A stretch of DNA of 64,000 nt. It comes from Kushneria marisflavi. Lineage in GTDB: Bacteria; Pseudomonadota; Gammaproteobacteria; Pseudomonadales; Halomonadaceae. The DNA lies in assembly GCF_002157205.1 (NCBI RefSeq), contig NZ_CP021358.1, positions 3,038,001 through 3,102,000 of the forward strand, read 5' to 3'. The notes under the pieces were generated by a model. The model made no database searches. It was not told where the DNA came from and worked only from the letters and a program-made list of their open reading frames with translations. Shown here piece after piece: positions 8,660-16,888 of this stretch (positions are counted from its first letter, which is position 1; each line of letters opens with the position of its first letter). A program made the translations under genes and the position numbers.

Positions 8660-9724
8660 TTAATCGTTGGCGTCAGGAACAAACACATCGCCACTAAACA
8701 GGCGTCTGGCCGTACGTAGCAGCGAACAGATCGGCGCCTGCCCGGAGGGATCAGGCGTCATGGCCACACTCAATCGGCCGCTGGGGTGTGCAATGTCCAT
8801 CTCTCCCTTGATCGAGTCGGGATCGATCAGGTCACGAATCAGGCTTTCCCCGTTACTGCAGGCAATGGCAAGCCCCACGGCGCCGGTAATGGCGAGTGCC
8901 TTGTGGCAGCGATGGGGCATGAAATAGCGCACGGTCAGCGGGGCATGAGCGTCGCTTTTGCTGATCAGGACCGGCTTGGGAATCACCTTGTCACTGACAT
9001 CCCCGAATCCCATCGCCAGTCCGGCCTGGCATCGAATCAGCTCTAGCCGTGTCATGAAGGCCTTGTCATCATCCAGCTCGGCCGGGGCTTCATCGCCTCG
9101 CTTGCCCAGTGACGAGGCATGGATCAGAACCATCGGCATGGCCGCATCCACGCAGCTCACTTCAACACCGTCAAACGTATCCCGGCTCTGCCCGGTTGGA
9201 TACAGCTTGCCGGTGCGCGCACCGATGGCGTTGAGAAACGTCAGATGAATGGGAGCGGCAGTGCCGGGGACACCATCAATGGCGGCATCGCCATCGTAGC
9301 GAACCTGCCCGTTGGGGGTCTGAACGGTGGCCTCTATCAGCGTATCGGTATTGACGTTGCGAATACGTACGCAGGTGGTATCGCCTGACGGTTTAACCAA
9401 CCCTTTTTCGATGGCAAACGGCCCAACGGCACTCAGCATGTTGCCGCAGTTGGGGGAAACATCGACACGTCGCTGTTCGACCATGACCTGTACGAACAGA
9501 TAGTCGACATCGACGCCTTCGGTTGACGACGGTCCCACAATGGCAACCTTGCTGGTTTGGGGATACCCACCGCCGATGCCATCTATTTCAAGCTCATTGC
9601 CCGAACCCATGATCTGCAACAGCAGCTCATTACGGGCCTCTTCATCATCGGGGAGGTCGCTGGCGAGGAAAAAGGGCCCCTTGGAAGTCCCGCCACGCAT
9701 CAAAACACAGGGAATGGGATGCAT
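8660..9724 (-). CDS. GalD/PrpF-family tautomerase (4-oxalomesaconate tautomerase-like)
   Basis: This 354-residue cytoplasmic enzyme belongs to the PrpF/diaminopimelate-epimerase-fold family. The family includes GalD (4-oxalomesaconate keto-enol tautomerase of gallate breakdown) and PrpF (trans-aconitate isomerase). The N-terminal signature MHPIPCVLMRGGTSKGPFF carries the RGGTSKG motif. DIDGIGGGYPQTSKVA-like EIDGIGGGYPQTSK follows, then the conserved VSPNCGNMLSAVGPFAIE with the catalytic-type Cys. The overall form is closer to GalD than to PrpF of the methylcitrate cycle, since no prp genes are nearby. An AAGGA lies 8 bases before the start. It is transcribed divergently from a LysR regulator and sits beside a tricarboxylate transporter, which together suggests uptake and isomerisation of an unsaturated tricarboxylate. 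Confidence 0.87.
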   Translation of the reverse strand: MHPIPCVLMRGGTSKGPFFLASDLPDDEEARNELLLQIMGSGNELEIDGIGGGYPQTSKVAIVGPSSTEGVDVDYLFVQVMVEQRRVDVSPNCGNMLSAVGPFAIEKGLVKPSGDTTCVRIRNVNTDTLIEATVQTPNGQVRYDGDAAIDGVPGTAAPIHLTFLNAIGARTGKLYPTGQSRDTFDGVEVSCVDAAMPMVLIHASSLGKRGDEAPAELDDDKAFMTRLELIRCQAGLAMGFGDVSDKVIPKPVLISKSDAHAPLTVRYFMPHRCHKALAITGAVGLAIACSNGESLIRDLIDPDSIKGEMDIAHPSGRLSVAMTPDPSGQAPICSLLRTARRLFSGDVFVPDAND

Positions 9725-9790
9725 CAGTAAATTCCTTGCAGCAAGCGTTCAGCTTCAGATGGAGTGAAAATCGCATGCCTGTTTTTATTG

Positions 9791-9800
9791 TTCCAATGCA
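9791..9800. promoter_or_regulatory. candidate LysR operator copy in the galD-lysR intergenic region
   Basis: The 10-mer TTCCAATGCA lies between the divergent galD-like and lysR genes and is repeated exactly upstream of tctC (8396-8405). A partial dyad TTG...CAA (9789-9802) surrounds it. A shared site in both control regions is what one regulator for both operons would need. The role is inference. Confidence 0.4.
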
Positions 9801-9907
9801 ACTGTTTGCGTTATTGATGCGTTTAGAGAATCAAAACGGTAGGGTCGCTATGTAATGGGGCATAAGCTCATTATCAAAACCCGAGATTTTGTGGGGAGGG
9901 CAGAAGA

Positions 9908-10834
9908 ATGCATTACGAGCTGCAACACATACTGGCTTTTTTGAAGGTGGTAGAGCTGGAAAGCTTTCACGCCGCGGCTGAAGCGCTCAACGTGTCACAG
10001 CCGGCGTTGAGCCGGCGTATCCAGAAGCTTGAGCAGGCGCTGGGAACCTCACTGCTCTCAAGAACCACACGCCATGTCGGCATGACCTCCGTGGGCCGGG
10101 ATTTTTATCCTCAGGCACGCCGCCTGATCGACGACTTTGATCACGCCGTCTTCAATATCAAGGCCCTGGCGGAACACCGGATCGGGCAGATCACGCTGGC
10201 CTGTATCCCGACGGCGGCCTTTTATTTTCTGCCCTCGGTCATCCGCGACTTCAACGCCCAGTACCCCAACATTCGTATCCGCCTGCTGGATTTAAGCGCC
10301 AACGAGGGGCTGGAAGCCGTGCTCAGCGGTGAGGCCGATGTCGGTATCAACATGCTGAGCGGACAGCACCCGGATATCGAATTTACACCGCTGGTCGTGG
10401 AGCCGTTTGTTCTGGCCTGTCGGTCCGATCATGAGTTCGCCTCGCGCAAGCAGGTGCGCTGGAGTGAATTGAGCCGGCATCGGATGATTGGTGTCGGGCG
10501 CGCCAGTGGCAACCGAACGTTGATTGACCACGAGCTGGCTTCTCTGGAAAACAGGCCGACCTGGTTTTTTGAAGTGCAGCATCTTTCGACGTCGCTGGGC
10601 ATGGTCGAGGCCGGGCTGGGGGTCGCTGCCGTGCCGCGTCTGGCCATGCCAAGGCAGGAGCACGCAACGCTCATACAGCGCCTGTTGATCGACCCCGTGA
10701 TTCGCAGAACGCTGGGTCTGGTGCGTCATCGCAACAGTCATTTGTCACCGGCAGCAGAGCGTTTTGTTGAAACCCTGCTGTCACAGTGGCGAACGCCGGA
10801 TGGTGAAACCACCGAGCCTTCCATTCCCGGATAG
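9908..10834 (+). CDS. LysR-family transcriptional regulator
   Basis: This is a 308-residue DNA-binding regulator. The winged helix-turn-helix spans about residues 1-60, with the LysR signature AAEALNVSQPALSRRIQKLE and then LLSRTTRHVGMT. A periplasmic-binding-protein-type effector domain follows (from about residue 90, with ITLACIPTAA, DVGINML and LGVAAVPRLAM). A GGGAGGG ribosome binding site precedes the ATG. Its position, divergent from the galD-like gene and upstream of tctC-tctAB, makes it the likely activator of both, responding to the transported acid. The shared 10-mer in both promoter regions supports this. The effector is not known. Confidence 0.93.
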   Translation: MHYELQHILAFLKVVELESFHAAAEALNVSQPALSRRIQKLEQALGTSLLSRTTRHVGMTSVGRDFYPQARRLIDDFDHAVFNIKALAEHRIGQITLACIPTAAFYFLPSVIRDFNAQYPNIRIRLLDLSANEGLEAVLSGEADVGINMLSGQHPDIEFTPLVVEPFVLACRSDHEFASRKQVRWSELSRHRMIGVGRASGNRTLIDHELASLENRPTWFFEVQHLSTSLGMVEAGLGVAAVPRLAMPRQEHATLIQRLLIDPVIRRTLGLVRHRNSHLSPAAERFVETLLSQWRTPDGETTEPSIPG

Positions 10835-10884
10835 TGGTTTGGATAAACCTGCCCACCACATCTCTCATTCAGAAGGGCGACAGC

Positions 10885-11300
10885 ATGCAGATTCGAACCT
10901 TCAGGCCCGAGGACCAGAAAGCCGTCATCGCGCTCTGGCAGCGCTGCGGCCTGACGCGCCCATGGAACGATCCCGCTTCGGACATCGAGCGTAAATGCAG
11001 TGAAGACCCGGCGCTGTTTCTGGTCGGTACCGATGACAATGATCGGGTGATGGCCTCTGCCATGGTGGGGTTTGACGGTCATCGCGGCTGTCTCTATTAC
11101 CTGGCAGTCAGCGATGCGGCCATGGGCGTGTCCTGATCGAGCAGGCAGAGAGGCTTCTGCTCGAGCGGGGGTGTCCGAAAATCATGCTGATGGTGCGTCG
11201 TGGTCAGCCGGCGCTGGAAAAATACTATGGCGCGCTGGGCTTTGAAGAAAACGAGGTTGTGACAATGGGCAAGCGACTGATCAAGGACAATCAGGCCTGA
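10885..11300 (+). pseudogene. GNAT acetyltransferase (YpeA-like), broken by a small deletion
   Basis: The first 84 codons (10885-11136) read as the N-terminal part of a YpeA-type GNAT N-acetyltransferase: MQIRTFRPEDQKAVIALWQR, RPWNDPASDIERK, ALFLVGTDD, DGHRGCLYYLAVSDA. The frame then ends at a TGA. The family sequence resumes two frames on as GHGRVLIEQAERLLLERGCP and continues to MGKRLIKDN with a stop at 11300. The junction lies inside the acetyl-CoA pyrophosphate-binding motif. By comparison with YpeA from memory, about four codons plus one base are missing there (roughly 13 bases). This is a true deletion rather than a homopolymer slip, so the enzyme is probably inactive. Its stop is 16 bases from the tRNA remnant at the island edge. 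Confidence 0.85.
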
Positions 11301-11316
11301 AGCAGGAGGGTAGGGC

Positions 11317-11361
11317 TGGCGCCCCCGTCAGGATTCGAACCTGAGACCTTCCCCTTAGGAG
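11317..11361 (-). repeat. attL: remnant of the original tRNA-Arg(CCT) 3' half
   Basis: The reverse strand reads as the anticodon-loop-to-CCA half of a tRNA-Arg(CCT). It matches 41 of 45 bases of the intact gene at 39497-39541, and sequence similarity stops abruptly at 11362. It keeps a perfect T stem and an encoded CCA. The remnant marks the left island boundary and is not a functional gene. Confidence 0.9.
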
Positions 11362-11511
11362 CGTCAAGGTTAGGCTTTTGGCCTATATCCAGATGCGTCT
11401 CACTTCGTCCTGATTCGTCTTTAATACACATCAAAATCATGACCTTATGTATAATTTTGCTCGACTGATCGTCCAGTGTTGTCTGACGACGTACAGCCCT
11501 ATACAGTAACC

Positions 11512-11536
11512 TTGTTGGGGGCGCTGTTGGGGGCGA
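11512..11536 (+). repeat. left copy of a 25-bp tandem motif (candidate integrase arm site)
   Basis: It contains two tandem copies of TGTTGGGGGCG separated by one base, starting TTGTTGGGGG. The whole 25 bp recurs identically and in the same orientation at 39416-39440, near the other island end. It lies 25 bases before the integrase start. Paired short repeats inside both ends are typical arm-type binding sites of tyrosine integrases. Confidence 0.7.
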
Positions 11537-11561
11537 AATACGGACATTTTGGAGAGTGTAA

Positions 11562-12911
11562 GTGGCTGAGGTACAGGAGAAACGCAAGGGAATAACTACT
11601 TCCAAGGGGATCGAAAATTTCTCTGTGCCTGAAGGCAGGAAGAAAGCTCGGCTCGCAGTGTCGAATGGTGGCTATGGTGGTCTTGCCTTGGAGGCTCGAA
11701 CTGACCGCGAGGCCAAGAGCTGGCTTTATCGCTACAGAGTCGTCGATAAGACCGTCGAGCAGCAGTTGGGTAGTTACCCTCAGATGGGCTTGGCTAAGGC
11801 GCGAAAGAAGCACCGCGAAGCGGCTGAGTTGGTAAGGCAGGGTATTGATCCACGAAAGCATCGCAAGGCCGAGAAAGCTCGCAATCAAGCTGCCTGGACC
11901 ATGAGTGAGGCGTTTGATCGCTGGATCGAATTCTATGCGTCTTCACCGAGTCGGTCTGGCAAGGTACCTACCGAGCGAACTGTATCTAAGCAAAGAGGGC
12001 GCTGGCGGCTATATCTGGAAAAGCCGCTGGGCGGAGCGTATGTACGCGACATGTCGCGAAGATATCTGATCGAAGTATTGGAGCAGGTGGCTACCAGGGC
12101 CAGAGAGGAAGGGCGCCAATGCCTCACTCTGTTGCGTCAACTGCTGGACTATTGCGAAGACCGTGAACAGATAGAGGACAACCCAGCTGCCGGCCTCAAA
12201 CCTGCGAAAATCAAAGCCCGCCCGGGCAAACCTCGGGAGCGCTACCTCAAGCTGCCAGAGCTGAAGGCGCTGTGGGAAGCTATCGATGAAAAGCAGATAG
12301 TGCTGGATGGTGTGGCTTCTTCTGTAGTGCTGTCTGCTTCAGTCGCCAATGCGATCAAGCTGCTGCTGTTGACCGGTGCACGTCGCGCCGAGGTTGCAGC
12401 AATGCGTTGGGTAGAAGTGAAAAAGGATACATGGACGATACCCGCCGAGCGCACCAAGAGTGGACGTGAGCACAAAGTGCACCTGTCAGCACTGGCACTA
12501 GTGATACTGGCTGAACAGCATCGGCTTTCAAAAAGCGAGTTCGTTTTTGAGTCGTCTCGTGATGCTGCAAAGCCCATTCATTACGACACCATCACTACAG
12601 CCGTTGCCAGACTGCAGGGCCGTAGCCGCAAGGATCATGAAGATTCGGCGCCGCTCTATCAACTGGAGCATTTCACTGTTCATGATTTAAGACGCTCGGT
12701 AGCGACCATGTGGACGGAGACCTTTATGGCCGATCCTTTGCTGGTAGATGCGATGCTGGCCCATGTTCCGCCAAGACTGGTGGGTACCTACAACAAGGGT
12801 AAGCGCTATCAGATACAAATCGATGTATGGGAGAAGTGGGGAAGCACTATGGCAGAGATAACGGAAACATCGCCTGAAGGTAATGTGGTGTTTATGAGCC
12901 ATAAAAATTAG
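11562..12911 (+). CDS. DUF4102-type tyrosine integrase
   Basis: This 449-residue site-specific recombinase inserts and excises the island at tRNA-Arg. The N-terminal DUF4102 arm-binding domain (about 1-100) includes FSVPEGRKKARLAVSNGG, RYRVVDKTVEQQLGSYP and ARKKHREAAELVRQGIDP. A SAM-like core-binding domain follows (about 110-215). The catalytic domain has Arg near 273 (LLTGARRAEVAAMRW), Lys in TKSGREHKVHLS, HDLRR near 373, and the likely nucleophile Tyr near 409 in LVGTYNKG. The GTG start has GGAG seven bases upstream. The gene lies at the tRNA-remnant end of the island, pointing inward, whereas many islands place it next to the intact tRNA. It appears intact. Confidence 0.95.
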   Translation: MAEVQEKRKGITTSKGIENFSVPEGRKKARLAVSNGGYGGLALEARTDREAKSWLYRYRVVDKTVEQQLGSYPQMGLAKARKKHREAAELVRQGIDPRKHRKAEKARNQAAWTMSEAFDRWIEFYASSPSRSGKVPTERTVSKQRGRWRLYLEKPLGGAYVRDMSRRYLIEVLEQVATRAREEGRQCLTLLRQLLDYCEDREQIEDNPAAGLKPAKIKARPGKPRERYLKLPELKALWEAIDEKQIVLDGVASSVVLSASVANAIKLLLLTGARRAEVAAMRWVEVKKDTWTIPAERTKSGREHKVHLSALALVILAEQHRLSKSEFVFESSRDAAKPIHYDTITTAVARLQGRSRKDHEDSAPLYQLEHFTVHDLRRSVATMWTETFMADPLLVDAMLAHVPPRLVGTYNKGKRYQIQIDVWEKWGSTMAEITETSPEGNVVFMSHKN

Positions 12912-12949
12912 CTTTCGTTGTTCTTTTTCAAAATATAAACGCCTATGGA

Positions 12950-14806
12950 TCAACCTTGAGCCGAACTCATCTCACGAAGCCTATCAGCAAACCAGTTGTT
13001 GCCGCTGCCGGTGACCAGTAGCCTTCGACGTGCCCGTGTCATGCCGACATAGAGCAGGCGTGCTTCCTGCGCCAGCTTGTCCTCATCGTCCGCCAGTTCT
13101 CCGATCCCGCCAAGAATGACAGTATCGAATTCCAGCCCCTTGCTGCTCTGCCGGCTGAGCAACACAACCTGATTGGCCTGCGGGTCATAGGCACGCTTGT
13201 CAGCAGTAGACTGCAGGCAGCTACTGGGAACGCCGGCGGCTTTAAGCGCGTTGTGGTATCGGCGGCCCTGAGCATGGTTGGCATAAATGATGGCGATACT
13301 GCTGAGTTCAGTGCCTTGTCCCTGCCATGCCTTGATGCAGCGCACCATGTAACTCGCCTCATCGGCTGGCGTTGGAAATCTGCGAAATGCAGGAGGAGGG
13401 CCGTTGACGCCGGCTACTTCGGGGGCGATCAGTGGAACATGATCCTCATCAGCGTCATGCGCCTGAATGAAGTCCTTGGCAAAGTCATAGGCGAACGTCA
13501 GGATTTCTCGAGTGTTGCGATAGTTGAGCTTGAGAATGGTGGTACGCCCGCGCGCTTGAATGCCTGCAGCGGAAAGCGGAAATTTCAGTGAGCTTTTCTG
13601 ATAGATGGACTGGGCATCGTCATAGAGCATGAGAAGAGAGTTGATCTCCGGGTCGATCATTTGCACAACCAGCTTGAGCCAGTCCTGCTCGAAGTCATGC
13701 CCCTCATCAATCATCAACGCACTGTACTGTGCCCGCGGAATTTGTGACTGCTCTACGCCCTTAATTACGCTTTTCACCTGTCGCTCATAGGCCGGCTCCT
13801 TGCCAGGTATAAGATCCACGCTATAGGTCTTCAACTGCAGGCTGCACCAGTCATGGAAGTGGTGAACCCTGACCTTGTCTTCGATACCTTTCTCAGCAAT
13901 GAAGCAGCGCAGCCGCGCCGCCAGTGTGATGTTGAAGCAAAGCACCAATATCGGCTTTTGAACCGCCTGTGCTAGGTATAGGCAGCGATAGCCGAGAATC
14001 AAGGTCTTGCCGGAGCCGGCAACGCCATGAATCACGCGGTGGCCATCACCCATGCTTCTGGCCAGTTGCTCCTGCTGGATATCCATGACACGGACGATAT
14101 CGGGAATAGTATCCGCTGGTTTCTCGTTGTCTTCCGAATCATCGTCATCGAAAAGGTCCTGAGCAGGGGCATCGATACGAACTTCCGGGAAAAGCCGCCA
14201 GCGAATCCGGTCAATCTGAGGCAGTGTCAGCTTTTCGCCAAACTGGTAATCGAACATGTCCCACAGACGCTGTTGAAACAGCTCTGGATCAGCTGTAGGT
14301 AGCATCTCATCCTTGCAGATCACGCGGCTTGCGGGCAGTACATTCTCCTGTATTTCTTCGTCAAGAAGCTGGTTCAACTGGCGGCGGGTGATATTGGTGA
14401 GAACGGCACCGTACCCATAGGGAAAGCACAGCCTGCCCTGATAACGTTCCTTCGTCTGAGTCAGCTGAGGATCCCGCTTGAGCTGATCGATAGCCGCGAA
14501 AGCGCATTGGCGCGCTTGGATAAGCGGGTTGGGATCACTCTTTCGGCCACCGTTGGTTTCACGGACAAATTCGTTGGCGTTTACCGCTTTGATGGTATCG
14601 ACTTTCCAGTCCTTCACCTCCAGAAAAAGAAGGCCTCGTCCGGGGTGCAGAACAATGAAGTCCGGGTAGCGGCGCTGACGCCCAAGCGGAATGTCGTACC
14701 AGACGGTGTAATCATCCTCCAGTAGGCTCTCGAGCCGCTGGCCAAAGCGACGTTCGCCGGCAGTCATGCCCGAAAGAGTGCTCAATGCTGGAATGATGGT
14801 GGCCAT
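12950..14806 (-). CDS. NERD-domain nuclease fused to SF1 (UvrD-like) helicase
   Basis: This is a 618-residue protein. The N-terminus (about 15-110) is a NERD domain, a restriction-endonuclease-like fold, with YPDFIVLHPGRGLLFLEVKDW giving the D...E-x-K catalytic pattern. A superfamily-1 helicase follows: Walker A HGVAGSGKTLILG near residue 260, motif II LMIDEGHDFEQDW, motif III-like LLMLYDDAQSIYQ, motif IV NYRNTREIL, motif V SSKGLEFDTVIL, and motif VI LLYVGMTRARRRLLV. It faces away from the BREX operon and separates it from the integrase. NERD-helicases occur often in defence islands. Whether it works with BREX or alone cannot be told from sequence. Confidence 0.9.
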   Translation of the reverse strand: MATIIPALSTLSGMTAGERRFGQRLESLLEDDYTVWYDIPLGRQRRYPDFIVLHPGRGLLFLEVKDWKVDTIKAVNANEFVRETNGGRKSDPNPLIQARQCAFAAIDQLKRDPQLTQTKERYQGRLCFPYGYGAVLTNITRRQLNQLLDEEIQENVLPASRVICKDEMLPTADPELFQQRLWDMFDYQFGEKLTLPQIDRIRWRLFPEVRIDAPAQDLFDDDDSEDNEKPADTIPDIVRVMDIQQEQLARSMGDGHRVIHGVAGSGKTLILGYRCLYLAQAVQKPILVLCFNITLAARLRCFIAEKGIEDKVRVHHFHDWCSLQLKTYSVDLIPGKEPAYERQVKSVIKGVEQSQIPRAQYSALMIDEGHDFEQDWLKLVVQMIDPEINSLLMLYDDAQSIYQKSSLKFPLSAAGIQARGRTTILKLNYRNTREILTFAYDFAKDFIQAHDADEDHVPLIAPEVAGVNGPPPAFRRFPTPADEASYMVRCIKAWQGQGTELSSIAIIYANHAQGRRYHNALKAAGVPSSCLQSTADKRAYDPQANQVVLLSRQSSKGLEFDTVILGGIGELADDEDKLAQEARLLYVGMTRARRRLLVTGSGNNWFADRLREMSSAQG

Positions 14807-15460
14807 GTGGCGCTGTTCCGTCAGGGAATGAATGTTTCATTGCGGCAATGGCTCAAATCTGAGCCGTTGGCATGAATATACCCCTGAATAAGCAACGTCT
14901 GAAGTGGTCTCGCCAAATACGGTTTGGTCTTTGGTAGATCTGTTGGAATCGACTGCGTCTGCCTCGGTCCAGCGTGTATCATCATGCTACAGCGACTGGA
15001 GTGCGGCCTTGCCTTGAGCCTGCTAGGGCAGCAGGTGCTGGCGGCCTGTAGAGAACATGCCAATAAGCTCAAAGCCGAATGGGAGAAGCTGTTGCTGCGT
15101 ATCGCTAACCGCGCTCCTAGATATTGTCATCGCTGCAAGGCTGACGAGGTGCCGAAAACAGCTGACGGCCGAGGCTTTACGAATAAGTGGTCGGGCTGTA
15201 CTACCTCCTCGTGGCCGGACAGCTTCAGACGCCTGATGAAGCGATATTCTGGTTCGATATGCATACGTACTGGCGTTGTTCGTATGGTTACTAATGTGCC
15301 TGACCAGGCTACGAGGCAAGTTTTGAAAGCATTCCAAGAATGCTTAACGTGTGGGATTTAAAGATGCCTTCCCCATGAAGAGCAGAGGTGTAACAAAAGG
15401 ATCGTTAGTTGCCTCATAACTTTTTTATTTATGTCTATGTAGAGGCTCGTAAACACAAAC
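14807..15460. other. 654-base gap upstream of the BREX operon
   Basis: This lies between the divergent NERD-helicase and brxA genes, and must hold both promoters. I find no WYL/BrxR-type regulator, which often precedes brxA. A 145-codon open frame (14924-15361, +) lacks a ribosome binding site, has irregular composition and matches nothing I recognise. A short frame around 15187-15294 (ending WFDMHTYWRCSYGY) looks protein-like but has no convincing start and may be a relic. The AT-rich stretch at 15410-15440 is the likeliest promoter area for the BREX operon. Confidence 0.5.
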
Positions 15461-16066
15461 GTGTATAGCTTTCATTACAACTCCGATCTTATCGGTGGCT
15501 CACTGATGGTTAGAGAGAGCCGCATCGTGGCGAATCTAATGCTGTCGGGGGTCGATCAGGCTGCCTGGAAGGTGGCAATCCATGAGGAAAACCGCCTGCA
15601 GAAGGCGCGTCCCGCCACTGCAAAGCGCATGACTCAGGCGATCCGTAAGCGCCTTGAGAAACTGGAATCGCCGTTCTGGCAAGCATTGCGTGATGGTGAC
15701 GACCAGTTGGCTACCCAGGTCGCTTTCTGTGCCGCCTTGGCGCGCAATTTGTTACTGGTGGAATTCCTGGAGACGGTAGTAGCCGATGCCTTCGTTACTC
15801 AGACAGAAAGTCTGGAGCCCTATCAGTGGCATGACTTTCTTGAAGAGCGTACTTTCCGCGATCCAGCCATTGCTGGATGGGCTGCTTCCTCTCGAAGAAA
15901 GATGGGGCAGGTGGTATTTCGCATGCTTAGCGAAGTTGGTTTAATAACTGATGTACGTAACCGGACGTTACGACCGCTTATGGTACGGCCCGAGGTGATG
16001 TCTTTGCTGGAGGATCATCGTTTGGCCCGTATCCAGAATTGCCTGAATATCTTGCGCCCGCGATAA
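15461..16066 (+). CDS. brxA: BREX protein BrxA (DUF1819)
   Basis: This is the first gene of the BREX operon. BrxA is a small, mostly helical DNA-binding protein required for type I BREX defence. The N-terminus has the family-defining YNSDLIGGSLMVRESRIVANLML. The C-terminus ends RLARIQNCLNILRPR. At 201 residues it has normal length. The GTG at 15461 is chosen because the conserved YNSDL stretch begins six codons later; the next in-frame ATG would delete it. The ribosome binding site is weak. The genes brxA-brxB-brxC follow in canonical order with gaps of about 90-125 bases. Confidence 0.93.
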   Translation: MYSFHYNSDLIGGSLMVRESRIVANLMLSGVDQAAWKVAIHEENRLQKARPATAKRMTQAIRKRLEKLESPFWQALRDGDDQLATQVAFCAALARNLLLVEFLETVVADAFVTQTESLEPYQWHDFLEERTFRDPAIAGWAASSRRKMGQVVFRMLSEVGLITDVRNRTLRPLMVRPEVMSLLEDHRLARIQNCLNILRPR

Positions 16067-16188
16067 ACTGCGCCAAAGAGTCGAGGGGCAATACCATGCC
16101 GGTATATCAGCCATGGCATCGCCAAATGGCAGTACGTAGAACTCCCTGAAACTATAAAGGGATGCTCAGACGCAGGAATAAAAGTCGC

Positions 16189-16797
16189 ATGTCAGCATCT
16201 ACACAGAACGGGGTTTACCGAAATGATCCCCACCTGAAGGACCGTCTTAACCAGATTGCCGAGAAGATCACCAGCCCAGCTTTTCTATCCAGTCAGGGGC
16301 TGGGTAATGAAATTGGCTTCTGGATCTTCGACTATCCGCCCGAATACGAGTTGCAGGTACGCGAGTACCTGACCTTTCTGAAAGGGGTGCTGGACCGCCA
16401 ACACAGCGAACTGACGGTCGACCATGTCAACCTGTTGCGCGTTCTGCGCGATTACCTTCAGGAGCGTGGTTTCCTCGACAAGGCCATCGCCATGCAGCAG
16501 AAGAAAGGTGATGACCCTCTACTCAAGGCGCTTCGTGGCCCACTACACATGGATAAGTTCGCGCCCTTTCTGATGCATGCCCTGTCGGACGATCCTGATA
16601 TCGTTCTATTGTCAGGCTTGGGTAGCGTCTGGCCGGTGATGCGCGCCCACAGCTTACTCAATGCGCTACACGGCAGACTCGGCCACAAGCCGTTAGTGCT
16701 CTTCTATCCTGGTCGTTACGACGGGCAGAGCCTGGCCCTGTTCAACCAAATTGCCAGCAATCACTACTATCGCGCTTTTTCGCTGGTGCCCCGATGA
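16189..16797 (+). CDS. brxB: BREX protein BrxB (DUF1788)
   Basis: BrxB is an essential type I BREX component of unknown biochemical activity. The sequence shows DUF1788 landmarks: FWIFDYPPEYELQVREYL, then LDRQHSELTVDHVNLLRVL, and the C-terminal PLVLFYPGRYDGQSLALF. It is 202 residues long from ATG 16189, which has AGGA upstream. An in-frame ATG at 16162 would add nine basic residues (MLRRRNKSR) and has a ribosome binding site placed too close. Gene order, just before brxC, supports the call. The N-terminal start is the only doubt. Confidence 0.9.
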   Translation: MSASTQNGVYRNDPHLKDRLNQIAEKITSPAFLSSQGLGNEIGFWIFDYPPEYELQVREYLTFLKGVLDRQHSELTVDHVNLLRVLRDYLQERGFLDKAIAMQQKKGDDPLLKALRGPLHMDKFAPFLMHALSDDPDIVLLSGLGSVWPVMRAHSLLNALHGRLGHKPLVLFYPGRYDGQSLALFNQIASNHYYRAFSLVPR

Positions 16798-16888
16798 TGG
16801 TCGGCAGTTTTGCTGCCTTTTATCCCGTTTTTGAGCACCTTGCCCAGTTTCCAGGGCAAGGCGCTGCCCGTTAAGGTATCGATCGGAC

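Noticed and set aside
14924..15361. 145-codon open frame upstream of brxA
   Set aside because: No ribosome binding site, irregular amino-acid composition, no recognised family, and a competing open frame on the other strand.
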